This document shows, one piece after another, positions 1-6,965 of a DNA stretch of 17,232 bases. Both the position numbers and the translations under genes were made by a program. Source of the DNA: JAAZZIT01 sp964480525 (GTDB lineage: Bacteria > Bacillota > Clostridia > Oscillospirales > Ruminococcaceae); the NCBI GenBank assembly GCA_964480525.1, contig CAYZOV010000033.1:1-17232 (forward strand), written 5' to 3'. The notes beneath the pieces are model-generated. The model saw only the letters and a list, made by a program, of their open reading frames with translations, did not search any database and was not told the DNA's origin. Numbering within the stretch: the first letter of the stretch is position 1; every line of letters starts with the position of its first letter.

Positions 1-4
1 CATC

Positions 5-32
5 GCAAAAACATAATGGCTTATGTTTTTGC
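5..32. terminator. Perfect hairpin, probable terminator of an upstream gene
   Basis: Positions 5-16 and 21-32 are a perfect 12-base inverted repeat around the loop TGGC. The stem contains A5 and T5 runs, so it could act on either strand. A C-run rather than a T-run follows on the plus strand, so termination there is less certain. No gene belonging to it is visible in the window. Confidence 0.5.
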
Positions 33-49
33 TCCCCCCGAAAAACGCT

Positions 50-245
50 TAATGGGATTGGGGAATTTCGCCGTCTGCGGACGGCGACCAAAGGGCTTCG
101 CCCTTTGGAAACCTACAAGCCTTTGAAAAGGCTTGACCGAAACTTTTATATCCTGACGGAAGTTTAAAGTTTGTTGGATTCACGACAGAGTTACAGCTAC
201 ACTCTACAAACCACGGTGCGGTGTGAACCGATAAAAACGGCACAT
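50..245. repeat. Hairpin-rich intergenic element, probable interspersed repeat
   Basis: Three perfect hairpins follow one another: 69-86 (7-base stem, loop TGCG), 88-108 (9-base stem, loop TTC) and 116-135 (9-base stem, loop GA). After them comes about 100 bases of ordinary-looking, non-coding sequence. A minus-strand open frame crosses the block, but it is made of the hairpin arms and has no ribosome binding site, so I do not call it a gene. Strings of short GC-rich stems between genes are typical of multi-copy intergenic elements in Ruminococcaceae. That this is such a family is recognition from memory and not shown by a second copy here. Confidence 0.5.
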
Positions 246-250
246 TTTCA

Positions 251-284
251 AAAAATCCCCCTCCCAGATGGGAGAGGGATTTTT
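251..284. terminator. Bidirectional intrinsic terminator of the marR-ABC operon
   Basis: The stem is 251-265 against 270-284, with loop AGAT and one C/A mismatch. An A5 run lies on the left flank and a T5 run on the right, so it is a Rho-independent terminator on either strand. On the minus strand it lies 85 bases past the stop codon of the second ABC gene. No other terminator lies between them. Confidence 0.8.
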
Positions 285-305
285 AATGTTATCTCAAAAC
301 TATTT

Positions 306-382
306 TTAGCTAAGTTCAATTATTTCTCACTTTCTCCCCCATAGGGGAAAACGGAAAACAAACTCAAATTAGCTAAGTTCAA
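306..382. repeat. 14-base direct repeat spanning the ABC gene stop codon
   Basis: TTAGCTAAGTTCAA occurs at 306-319 and again at 369-382, 63 bases apart. Read on the minus strand, the second copy holds the last four sense codons and TAA stop of the 636-residue ABC protein. The first copy repeats that end downstream of the gene. The flanks differ, so this is a short isolated duplication. Confidence 0.6.
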
Positions 383-2279
383 ACATTCCTGTGTAAAGCT
401 GGTAATATTTACCCTTTTGTGCAATCAAATCTTCGTGGTCGCCACGTTCGATAATTTTGCCGTATTCCAAAACCATAATTGCGTGAGAATTTCGTACTGT
501 CGAAAGTCTGTGAGCAATTACAAATACAGTTCTGCCGTCCATCAGCGAATCCATTCCCTTTTCAACAAGAGCCTCGGTTCGGGTGTCGATAGACGAAGTA
601 GCCTCGTCAAGAATCAAAACAGGCGGGTCGGCAACAGCGGCACGGGCAATCGCCAAAAGCTGTCTTTGACCCTGCGAAAGGTTTCCGCCGTCCCCTGTCA
701 AAACCGTGTCGTAACCCTGCGGCAAATGCTTAATAAAGCTGTGGGCATTTGCAAGTTTTGACGCTGCGATAACTTCTTCGTCCGTTGCGTCAAGTTTTCC
801 GAAACGGATATTATCCATAACCGTTCCCGTGAAAAGGTGGGTGTCCTGCAATACCATCGACATCGAACGTCTTAGGTCAGGCTTTTTAATTTTGTTAATG
901 TTAATTCCGTCGTAGCGAATTTTTCCGTCAGGCACGTCGTAAAAACGGTTTATAAGGTTTGTAATCGTGGTTTTTCCCGCACCTGTGGAACCTACGAACG
1001 CAATTTTCTGTCCCGGTTTTGCATAAAGTGTGATTCCGTTCAAAACGGTTTTTTCAGGCACATATCCAAAGTAAACGTCGTCAAACTCCACTTTGCCACG
1101 AACCCTTGTGTAGGTTGTTTCGCCCGTGGACTTGTGAGGGTGTTTCCACGCCCAAATGCCTGTTCTTTCGGTCGCTTCGGAAAGTTCGCCGTTTTCGTTC
1201 TCAACAGCAGGAACAAGGGTTACATACCCGTCGTCCTGTTCAGGAGTTTCATCAATAATTGTGAAAACTCGTTCTGCACCTGCGAGAGCTGTCAAAACGG
1301 TGTTAAACTGTTGTGTAATTTGAGAAATCGGCTGTGAGAAGTTTCTTGTATAGGTTAAAAACGCAACAAGCGTACCGATAGACAAATAGCTTTTACTTGC
1401 TAAAAGTCCGCCGATAATGGAAACAATTGCATAAAGCAAATAGTTCAGGTTGTTTGAAACAGGACCCATAATTCCCGCAAAAGTGTTTGCCTTTGTGGCA
1501 ACTGTGCAAAGTTGTTCGTTAATCACGTCAAAGTCCTTTTCAACCTCGTCCTCGTGGCAGAAAACCTTAACTACCTTTGTTCCGTCAATCATTTCTTCAA
1601 TGTAACCGTTAATTTCGCCCAGTTTTGTTTGCTGTTCTATAAAGAATTTTCCGCTTCGTCCTGCGATAAATCCCATTACCTTGAAAATCAAAATCGACAT
1701 TACAATTACAACAATGGTGAGTTGCCAGCTGTAAACGCACATCATAATGAAAATTCCCACGATTGTTACACCCTGCGAAATAAAGTTTGCAAAAGCGTTT
1801 GAGAGCATTTCTCTTAGTGCGTCAACGTCGTTTGTGTAACGGCTCATTACCTCACCGTGAGTGTGCGTGTCGAAAAATTTAATCGGCAAAGATTCCATTT
1901 TGTCAAAAAGGTCAACTCTGATTTTGTACAAAGTCGTTGTGGACACTTTCAGCATAAGTCGTTGGTACAAAAGCGTTGACAACGCACCTGCAAGGTACAC
2001 AACACCCATAAGCACCAACGTGGAAATAAAGCTTGACATAAGTTTTGCGCTGTAATTATCAAGAAGCGGTTGGAGATAGTCGTCCATGATATTTTTCAAA
2101 AACGCCGTTCCGATAACACCTGCAAGAGCTGAAATGACAATGAAAACAACCACAAAAAACAGATGTAATTTAAATTCCGCCATATAACTCATAACACGTT
2201 TGATTGTGCCAAACATATTCTTAGGCTTTTGAGGTGGTTTTCCACGTCCTCCTCTTGGTCCTCCCTGTGGTCCTGCCAT
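369..2279 (-). CDS. Heterodimeric ABC multidrug exporter, subunit with catalytic site residues
   Basis: This is a 636-residue half-transporter of the BmrD/YheH, LmrD or TM288 type, which pumps hydrophobic compounds out across the cytoplasmic membrane. Residues 1-20 are a Gly/Pro/Lys-rich cytoplasmic tail. Residues about 35-335 are the six-helix exporter domain and 395-636 the ATPase. Walker A is GSTGAGKT (430-437), the Q-loop follows VLQ (478), Walker B is VLILDEATSSID with catalytic Glu559, and the switch His is 590. The signature is LSQGQ (534-538) instead of LSGGQ. The roughly 45-residue charged insert before the ATPase is seen in this subunit class. ATG at 2279 shares its A with the TAA of the upstream partner (TAATG), so the two are translationally coupled. 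The partner's substituted Walker B and switch residues make this the active half of an asymmetric pair. Substrate unknown. Confidence 0.93.
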   Translation of the reverse strand: MAGPQGGPRGGRGKPPQKPKNMFGTIKRVMSYMAEFKLHLFFVVVFIVISALAGVIGTAFLKNIMDDYLQPLLDNYSAKLMSSFISTLVLMGVVYLAGALSTLLYQRLMLKVSTTTLYKIRVDLFDKMESLPIKFFDTHTHGEVMSRYTNDVDALREMLSNAFANFISQGVTIVGIFIMMCVYSWQLTIVVIVMSILIFKVMGFIAGRSGKFFIEQQTKLGEINGYIEEMIDGTKVVKVFCHEDEVEKDFDVINEQLCTVATKANTFAGIMGPVSNNLNYLLYAIVSIIGGLLASKSYLSIGTLVAFLTYTRNFSQPISQITQQFNTVLTALAGAERVFTIIDETPEQDDGYVTLVPAVENENGELSEATERTGIWAWKHPHKSTGETTYTRVRGKVEFDDVYFGYVPEKTVLNGITLYAKPGQKIAFVGSTGAGKTTITNLINRFYDVPDGKIRYDGININKIKKPDLRRSMSMVLQDTHLFTGTVMDNIRFGKLDATDEEVIAASKLANAHSFIKHLPQGYDTVLTGDGGNLSQGQRQLLAIARAAVADPPVLILDEATSSIDTRTEALVEKGMDSLMDGRTVFVIAHRLSTVRNSHAIMVLEYGKIIERGDHEDLIAQKGKYYQLYTGMFELS

Positions 2280-4018
2280 TAAAGCTCACTTCCTTTCTGC
2301 TGTGAATAGTATACTTCCTTGTAAATTTCATTGTTCGCCATAAGTTCGTCGTGTGTGCCTACGCCGTCAATTTTTCCGTCGTCAAGAACAACAATTCTGT
2401 CGCTGTCCTTAACAGACGTAATTCTCTGTGCAATAATAATTGTAGTGGTATTTTTCAGATTTTCTCTGAAAGCACGTCTGATTGAAGCGTCGGTTGCGGT
2501 ATCAACTGCGCTTGTCGAATCGTCAAGAATAACTATCTTAGGCTTTTTAAGCAAAGCTCTGGCGATACAAAGACGCTGTTTCTGACCGCCCGAAACATTT
2601 ACACCGCCCTGACCCAAATCCGTGTCGTACCCGTCAGGGAAACTCATAACAAAATCATGTGCGCAAGCCTGTTTACAAGCGTTTATAATTTCCTCGTCGG
2701 TTGCGTTCATATCGCCCCATTTAAGGTTTTCCTTAATTGTACCCGAAAACAGCACGTTTTTCTGCAAAACAACAGCAACCTCGTCACGCAAGTTTTCAAG
2801 TTTATAATCCTTAACGTTTTTACCGCCGACTAAAACTTCGCCCTCGTCTACGTCATAAAGTCGTGAAATCATGGAAACAAGGGTACTCTTTGCCGAACCT
2901 GTACCGCCGATAATACCGATAGTTTCGCCCGACTTAATCTTCAAATTAACGTTTTTCAAAACAGGTTCTTCAGCGGTTTTGTTATAGCCGAAAGTAACAT
3001 TTTTAAACTCAATATCTCCGTTTTGAACCTTGTCATCGCCTGCGTTGTCGTCCTTTATATCAATTTCTTCGTCCAAAACTTCGATAATTCTGCCAATAGA
3101 CGCACGGCTGATAACAAACATCATCAACAGCATTGACAACATCATAAGTGAGGACAAAACTTGCGAAACATATGTGATAAACGCCGACAAAAGACCGATT
3201 TCAAATTTGCCGTCGATAACCAGATTTCCGCCGAACCAAAGCACCGCCAAAATTGTACCGTACATACAAAGCTGCATAATAGGTCCGTTGAGGATAACAA
3301 GTTTTTCCGCAAAAATCTGCGCCTTTCGCACACCGTCGGCACCGTCTTTAAATTTTTCCTTTTCATAATCCTCACGAACAAACGCCTTAACCGCACGAAT
3401 ACCGATAAGGTTTTCCTGAACGTCCGAGTTCATTCTGTCGTACTTGTCAAGCATAACCTTAAATCTTGGGTGAGCCTTTGTCATGATAAGTGCAAGACAT
3501 ACCGCCAAAATCGGCACCGAAACAAGCAACACAGCCGACAGCGACGGCTTGATTTTAACCGCCATAATTACTGCACCTATGAGCATTACAGGGGAACGAA
3601 ACGCCATACGGATAAGCATATTAAAAGCGTTTTGCGTGTTTGTAACGTCCGTTGTCAGTCGGGTTACGAGAGAAGCCGTGGAAAATTTGTCAACATTGGA
3701 AAAGGAAAATTCCTGAACTTTTCTGAAAAGATTTCCACGCAAATTTTTGGCAAATCCCATACTTGCTTTTGAACCGAAGTACGCACCCAGCGAGCCGAAA
3801 ATAAGGGACACAACAGCCATCACGACCATCAACGCACCCATTTTTGTGATATATCCCACGCCTTTTCCGCCACGGATACCGTCGTCGATAATCTTCGCCA
3901 TAACCGACGGAATAAAAATTTCCATCGCAACTTCGCCCATCATCATAAGCGGGGTCAAAATAGCATAGATTTTGTATTTTCCCACATTGGATAACAGCTT
4001 TTTAAACATAAAAAACAA
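2279..4018 (-). CDS. Heterodimeric ABC multidrug exporter, degenerate-site subunit
   Basis: This is a 579-residue half-transporter of the BmrC/YheI, LmrC or TM287 type and the partner of the next gene. The exporter domain covers about residues 15-310 and the ATPase 335-575. Walker A is GGTGSAKS (371-378), and the signature SGGQ (476-479) is intact. Walker B is VILDDSTSAVD, with Asp500 in place of the catalytic Glu. The switch His is replaced by Gln531 (IIIAQR). Together with the LSQGQ signature of the partner, these changes make the non-hydrolysing site of a heterodimer, as known for TM287/288. The start is probably the TTG at 4018, six bases past AAAGG. The ATG at 4009 is 15 bases away, too far for that site. 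The gene lies 28 bases after marR in the same direction. Confidence 0.92.
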   Translation of the reverse strand: MFFMFKKLLSNVGKYKIYAILTPLMMMGEVAMEIFIPSVMAKIIDDGIRGGKGVGYITKMGALMVVMAVVSLIFGSLGAYFGSKASMGFAKNLRGNLFRKVQEFSFSNVDKFSTASLVTRLTTDVTNTQNAFNMLIRMAFRSPVMLIGAVIMAVKIKPSLSAVLLVSVPILAVCLALIMTKAHPRFKVMLDKYDRMNSDVQENLIGIRAVKAFVREDYEKEKFKDGADGVRKAQIFAEKLVILNGPIMQLCMYGTILAVLWFGGNLVIDGKFEIGLLSAFITYVSQVLSSLMMLSMLLMMFVISRASIGRIIEVLDEEIDIKDDNAGDDKVQNGDIEFKNVTFGYNKTAEEPVLKNVNLKIKSGETIGIIGGTGSAKSTLVSMISRLYDVDEGEVLVGGKNVKDYKLENLRDEVAVVLQKNVLFSGTIKENLKWGDMNATDEEIINACKQACAHDFVMSFPDGYDTDLGQGGVNVSGGQKQRLCIARALLKKPKIVILDDSTSAVDTATDASIRRAFRENLKNTTTIIIAQRITSVKDSDRIVVLDDGKIDGVGTHDELMANNEIYKEVYYSQQKGSEL

Positions 4019-4021
4019 ATT

Positions 4022-4029
4022 CCACCTTT
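4022..4029 (-). promoter_or_regulatory. Ribosome binding site that favours a TTG start
   Basis: The minus strand reads AAAGGTGG. Its AAAGG core is 6 bases from TTG (4018-4016) and 15 from the ATG at 4009-4007 in the same frame. Spacing favours TTG. Confidence 0.6.
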
Positions 4030-4046
4030 CTTAAATAATTAGCTAT

Positions 4047-4529
4047 CTAAATATTTTTGACGTCAAAACCGTTGATTTTTTTAATATTGTCCTCTACCCT
4101 TTTCAACAGCATTTTGAACAGAATCTTTTCTTCGTCGCTAAAACCCTCAACAAGCAGATTTTCAAGGTCAACAACGTTTTTCAATGCAACCTGCTGAACT
4201 TCCTGCCCTTTTTGTGTAATCTGAATAAACTTTGCTCTTGCGTCGGTTTCGCTGGCGGTACGGGTTATGAATCCGCCCTTTTCAAGATTGTTCAAAGTTG
4301 CGGTAATTGTGGAGTTTCGCCGTCCCATTCGGGTAAATTCCTTTTGTGAAAGTCTGCCGTTCGGGGATTCCGAAAGTCGCACCAGAATTTTCGCCTGAGA
4401 GTGTGTTACGCCGTATTTTGACAGAATAATGTTGTTATAAACATCAATCTGGTGGGTAACAAAATCCATCATAACAGCCATCTGTTTTTTAAATTCATCA
4501 TGGCTGAAGCGGATAATTTTTTCCTCCAA
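4047..4529 (-). CDS. MarR-family transcriptional regulator
   Basis: The 160-residue protein has the length and layout of MarR proteins: an N-terminal dimerisation helix, then a winged helix at about residues 45-115. The recognition helix region reads SQKEFTRMGRRNSTITATLNNLEKGGFI, given here in parts: residues about 60-73 hold the turn and about 74-88 the recognition helix. The wing is near ASETDARAKF. MarR dimers bind short palindromes and let go when a small ligand binds. The protein heads the operon with the exporter pair and has a palindrome across its own transcription start, so it most likely represses itself and the pump. The start is TTG at 4529 behind GAGGTG at 5-base spacing. The next in-frame ATG would cut off the N-terminal dimerisation helix. 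The ligand is unknown. Confidence 0.92.
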   Translation of the reverse strand: MEEKIIRFSHDEFKKQMAVMMDFVTHQIDVYNNIILSKYGVTHSQAKILVRLSESPNGRLSQKEFTRMGRRNSTITATLNNLEKGGFITRTASETDARAKFIQITQKGQEVQQVALKNVVDLENLLVEGFSDEEKILFKMLLKRVEDNIKKINGFDVKNI

Positions 4530-4534
4530 AAAAT

Positions 4535-4540
4535 CACCTC
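4535..4540 (-). promoter_or_regulatory. Ribosome binding site fixing the TTG start of marR
   Basis: GAGGTG on the minus strand lies 5 bases before TTG (4529-4527). No ATG is available near it in frame. Confidence 0.75.
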
Positions 4541-4567
4541 TTTCTCGGTTAAAATTTTCGCAAAAAA

Positions 4568-4589
4568 TAATTAGAAGTCTAACTAATTA
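4568..4589. promoter_or_regulatory. Probable MarR operator
   Basis: TAATTAG (4568-4574) and CTAATTA (4583-4589) are a perfect 7-base inverted repeat with 8 bases between. A nested pair, TTAGA and TCTAA, sits at 4571-4582. It begins right after the -10 box and covers the expected transcription start near 4584, where a bound MarR dimer would block RNA polymerase. The size and AT-rich, CTAA-containing half-sites fit known MarR operators. Binding is inferred. Confidence 0.7.
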
Positions 4590-4590
4590 T

Positions 4591-4619
4591 ATTATACACA
4601 TTACCCGTGCAATTGTCAA
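4591..4619 (-). promoter_or_regulatory. Consensus sigma-A promoter of the marR-ABC operon
   Basis: On the minus strand, TTGACA (4619-4614), a 17-base spacer and TATAAT (4596-4591) match the consensus exactly. A perfect promoter overlapped by a palindrome is the classic design for a tightly repressed, strongly inducible operon. Confidence 0.85.
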
Positions 4620-4653
4620 CAGCATACTGCACAAAGTTAAACAAATTTTTATC

Positions 4654-4702
4654 AAAAAAATATGAAAATGAGAGAAATGCACAAAGCACTTCCCTCATTT
4701 TC
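4654..4702 (-). terminator. Intrinsic terminator of the diguanylate cyclase gene
   Basis: GAAAATGAG (4664-4672) pairs with CTCATTTTC (4694-4702), and the arms extend inward with mismatches. On the minus strand a run of seven T (4660-4654) follows. It lies 28 bases past the stop codon at 4731 and isolates the gene from the marR promoter. Confidence 0.85.
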
Positions 4703-4730
4703 CGAGAACAATATTTATGATGAAAAGATT

Positions 4731-5810
4731 TTAACAAATCACGCAGTCTTTTCCGTTACGTTTACCACTGTAAAGATTTTTGTCCGCATTTGAAACCATC
4801 TTATCCACCGATAGCTGACCTTTATTTTCGGTCACGCCGAAAGTCATAGTAATATGTATGATTTTATCGCCCCAGTCAAATTCCATCTCCGACACGGCTT
4901 TTCGCAAATTGTCGGCAAATTCCGCACCTTCTTCGACGTCGCAGTCGGGCAACAACATCAAAATTTCTTCGCCGCCCCATCTACACGCCGAACCGCCCGC
5001 AGGCAGAGATTCACGCACAAGCTGGCTGACTTTTTTCAGCACCATATCCCCGGCATTATGACCGTATGTATCGTTCACCTGTTTAAAATCGTCAATATCC
5101 GAAAGAACAATGGTAAAAGCTTCGCCGTTTTCCGCCGCACGTTTAAAACTTTCTTTAATCGACATAAACATAGAACGTCTATTCTGAAGTTTTGTCAACG
5201 AATCTGTATATGCAAGTTCAACAAGCTGGTGGTTTTTTTCTTTAAGAATCACATTTGCACGGTTGCTTGAAATATTATAAACAAGGGACAAAATAACAAG
5301 CATCATAAAGCTTATTATACTGTTTGCGATATAAATAATTGTCACAACCGTATCGGATAAATTCGATTCAATCAGCGGAACAATTATTCCCACGCCCGTG
5401 AGATATTTAAGCACAATAAACAGCACAATCGTAGACACGCAAATTATCATAGGCGTTAAAAAGCGTTTATAAGAAAGGTAAAACGCCAACGGAATCACGC
5501 ACACAAGATACAGCGCAAATCCAAATTCCCACCCCACATAAACAGTTGCAAGTATGCCGTGCAAAACTATTTCGGAATAAGCAAGCGTCCCCACCACAGG
5601 GCGGTTTTCGTTTGTACATCTGAAAAACAGCAACAAATACAAAAGCACGCTGGCAATGTTAAAATTCATTACAACCATGGCTTTCATCACACGAAACAGA
5701 ATCACAAATCCAAAGTGAACAATCGCACACGCCACGCAAATAATTTTATATATCTTAACAGACGTTAATTTTTCACAATATTCTAAAATTCTCTTATTGA
5801 GATATTCCAT
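4731..5810 (-). CDS. Membrane-bound diguanylate cyclase (GGDEF)
   Basis: The 359-residue protein has six to seven predicted membrane helices in residues 20-180, with no extracytoplasmic domain of note, then a C-terminal GGDEF domain (about 198-359) in the cytoplasm. It should make cyclic di-GMP from two GTP. Visible GGDEF hallmarks are DSLTKLQNRR (203-212), the metal-binding LSDIDDFKQVNDTYGH (236-251) with Asp238, and the active-site loop GGEE (279-282), so catalysis is expected. The inhibitory I-site (RxxD five residues before GGEE) is PAGG here, so product inhibition by that route is missing. The membrane part matches no named sensor that I recognise. The ATG at 5810 follows GAGGTG at a rather long 10 bases. 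It is a single-gene unit with its own promoter and terminator. Confidence 0.92.
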   Translation of the reverse strand: MEYLNKRILEYCEKLTSVKIYKIICVACAIVHFGFVILFRVMKAMVVMNFNIASVLLYLLLFFRCTNENRPVVGTLAYSEIVLHGILATVYVGWEFGFALYLVCVIPLAFYLSYKRFLTPMIICVSTIVLFIVLKYLTGVGIIVPLIESNLSDTVVTIIYIANSIISFMMLVILSLVYNISSNRANVILKEKNHQLVELAYTDSLTKLQNRRSMFMSIKESFKRAAENGEAFTIVLSDIDDFKQVNDTYGHNAGDMVLKKVSQLVRESLPAGGSACRWGGEEILMLLPDCDVEEGAEFADNLRKAVSEMEFDWGDKIIHITMTFGVTENKGQLSVDKMVSNADKNLYSGKRNGKDCVIC

Positions 5811-5888
5811 ACAAGAAAAACACCTCGCAATCCCGCATTTTTTCTTGAAATAATCACTAACAAAACGGCTTATAATCAGCCTAGAACT

Positions 5889-5917
5889 ATTTTACCACAA
5901 TTTTCGACAAATTGCAA
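5889..5917 (-). promoter_or_regulatory. Probable sigma-A promoter of the diguanylate cyclase gene
   Basis: On the minus strand TTGCAA (5917-5912), 17 bases, then TAAAAT (5894-5889), with a TG extension just before the -10. The expected transcript starts about 70 bases before the ATG. Confidence 0.6.
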
Positions 5918-5967
5918 TTAACTTTTTATACAAATTATTGAAAATTTTTGTACACTTCCTACAAAAA

Positions 5968-5991
5968 ACGTCACCCAAACCAGAGTGACGT
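5968..5991. terminator. Intrinsic terminator of the DUF1934-argS operon
   Basis: ACGTCAC (5968-5974) pairs with GTGACGT (5985-5991). On the minus strand the stem is followed by six T (complement of 5968-5963), and on the plus strand by TATATTTTTT. It begins 7 bases after the stop codon of the last gene. Confidence 0.85.
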
Positions 5992-5998
5992 ATATTTT

Positions 5999-6940
5999 TT
6001 AATAAATTACCGCTCCAAATTCGTTGCAGATTTCCTGCAAAACCTCGTCGTCGATTGACACCGTACTGTCAACCAACGCTCTGCCGTTGTAGTAACAAAG
6101 AGCCATTCTCAACGCTTCCGCCGTTTCGGCACGGAACATAACGGGAAGTTCAAGGAAATGCAAATTTCGGCTAAGGTGAAAACCGTCGTCGTGGGTGTTG
6201 ATTTCAACAGTTATCACGTCGAAAGATTCGTCCTCAAAGTCAATAAGTTCGTCCGCCATGTCAAATTCAATATCCACAGGGTTTGACAGGGTGATATGTT
6301 CGGGGTTTAGGAAAAACGCCTGCAAATGGTTTGCCGCCACAATGTCCGTACTTTCGTCGTCTTTTTGAGCAAATTCCAGTCGGCTGACGCAGTTTTCAAC
6401 AACCTCAACTTTGTTTTCGTTAAGGTTTGACACATCAAAAACCACGTCGAAAAAGCCGTCAAAATTCTTAATATATCCCCAATTTGCGTTGTTTTCGTCA
6501 AGGCACACATACAGCGGAACTGTTGCATAATTCATAATATACTTTACAATATCCAGAGTTTCTTTGCGTTCGTTTTCGTCCATAACTTTAAATCCCACGC
6601 CGTCGATTCCGAGATTTTGCAAAGTTATCAAATACCCAAGCTCTTTTCCGCCCGACGTTTCGTCCGTGTCCGTATCGATTTCAAGCACGGCAATGACGGG
6701 CTTGTCAAATTTACGACAAGCAAGCACAGCCGCCCTAAGTTCCGACAGTTCGGTTATACCTTTTAAAATAAAGCTTGTTGCGCCGTCCTCGTCCAAGACA
6801 TAAGCCTTGTCATAAAAAACGTCAATCATTTTGAAAAAGCTAAGTTCCCCGAAAGGTTCGCAAGGCTCCCCCAAAGTTGTTATAACCGCAGGTTTTTGAT
6901 TATCGCTCCACAATCGGTTGGGAGGGTTTAAACTGTCCAT
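5999..6940 (-). CDS. Degenerate MetH-like protein (homocysteine- and pterin-barrel remnants)
   Basis: This 313-residue protein of unknown function resembles a shrunken N-terminal half of cobalamin-dependent methionine synthase. Residues about 27-120 follow the homocysteine methyltransferase pattern: GELSF, then a helix, then the ITELSELRAAVLACRK stretch (62-77), KPVIAVL (80-86) and LGYLITLQNLGIDGVGFKV (101-119). Residues about 225-313 follow the pterin-barrel pattern: FDVITVEINT, LPVMFRAETAEALRMAL and YNGRALVDS (284-292). Key residues are missing: the GINC cysteine is GFKV, and there is no GGCC-like zinc site. No cobalamin domain is present. Methyl transfer is therefore unlikely; a regulatory or structural role is possible. 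It begins 25 bases after argS behind AAAGGA and is the last gene of that operon. The family resemblance was judged by eye. Confidence 0.6.
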   Translation of the reverse strand: MDSLNPPNRLWSDNQKPAVITTLGEPCEPFGELSFFKMIDVFYDKAYVLDEDGATSFILKGITELSELRAAVLACRKFDKPVIAVLEIDTDTDETSGGKELGYLITLQNLGIDGVGFKVMDENERKETLDIVKYIMNYATVPLYVCLDENNANWGYIKNFDGFFDVVFDVSNLNENKVEVVENCVSRLEFAQKDDESTDIVAANHLQAFFLNPEHITLSNPVDIEFDMADELIDFEDESFDVITVEINTHDDGFHLSRNLHFLELPVMFRAETAEALRMALCYYNGRALVDSTVSIDDEVLQEICNEFGAVIY

Positions 6941-6965
6941 AAATTTTCCTTTCTGTCAGTTAAAA

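Noticed and set aside
49..243. 64-codon minus-strand open frame
   Set aside because: It runs through the hairpin arms of an intergenic repeat, has no ribosome binding site and looks like no protein. It is a by-product of the palindromes.
325..360. Weak CCCC/GGGG hairpin after the ABC gene
   Set aside because: Only four G-C pairs and no T-run; the strong terminator at 251-284 explains transcript ending better.
3161..3772. 203-codon plus-strand open frame
   Set aside because: It lies wholly inside the clearly coding ABC gene on the other strand, with no ribosome binding site and basic, low-complexity composition.
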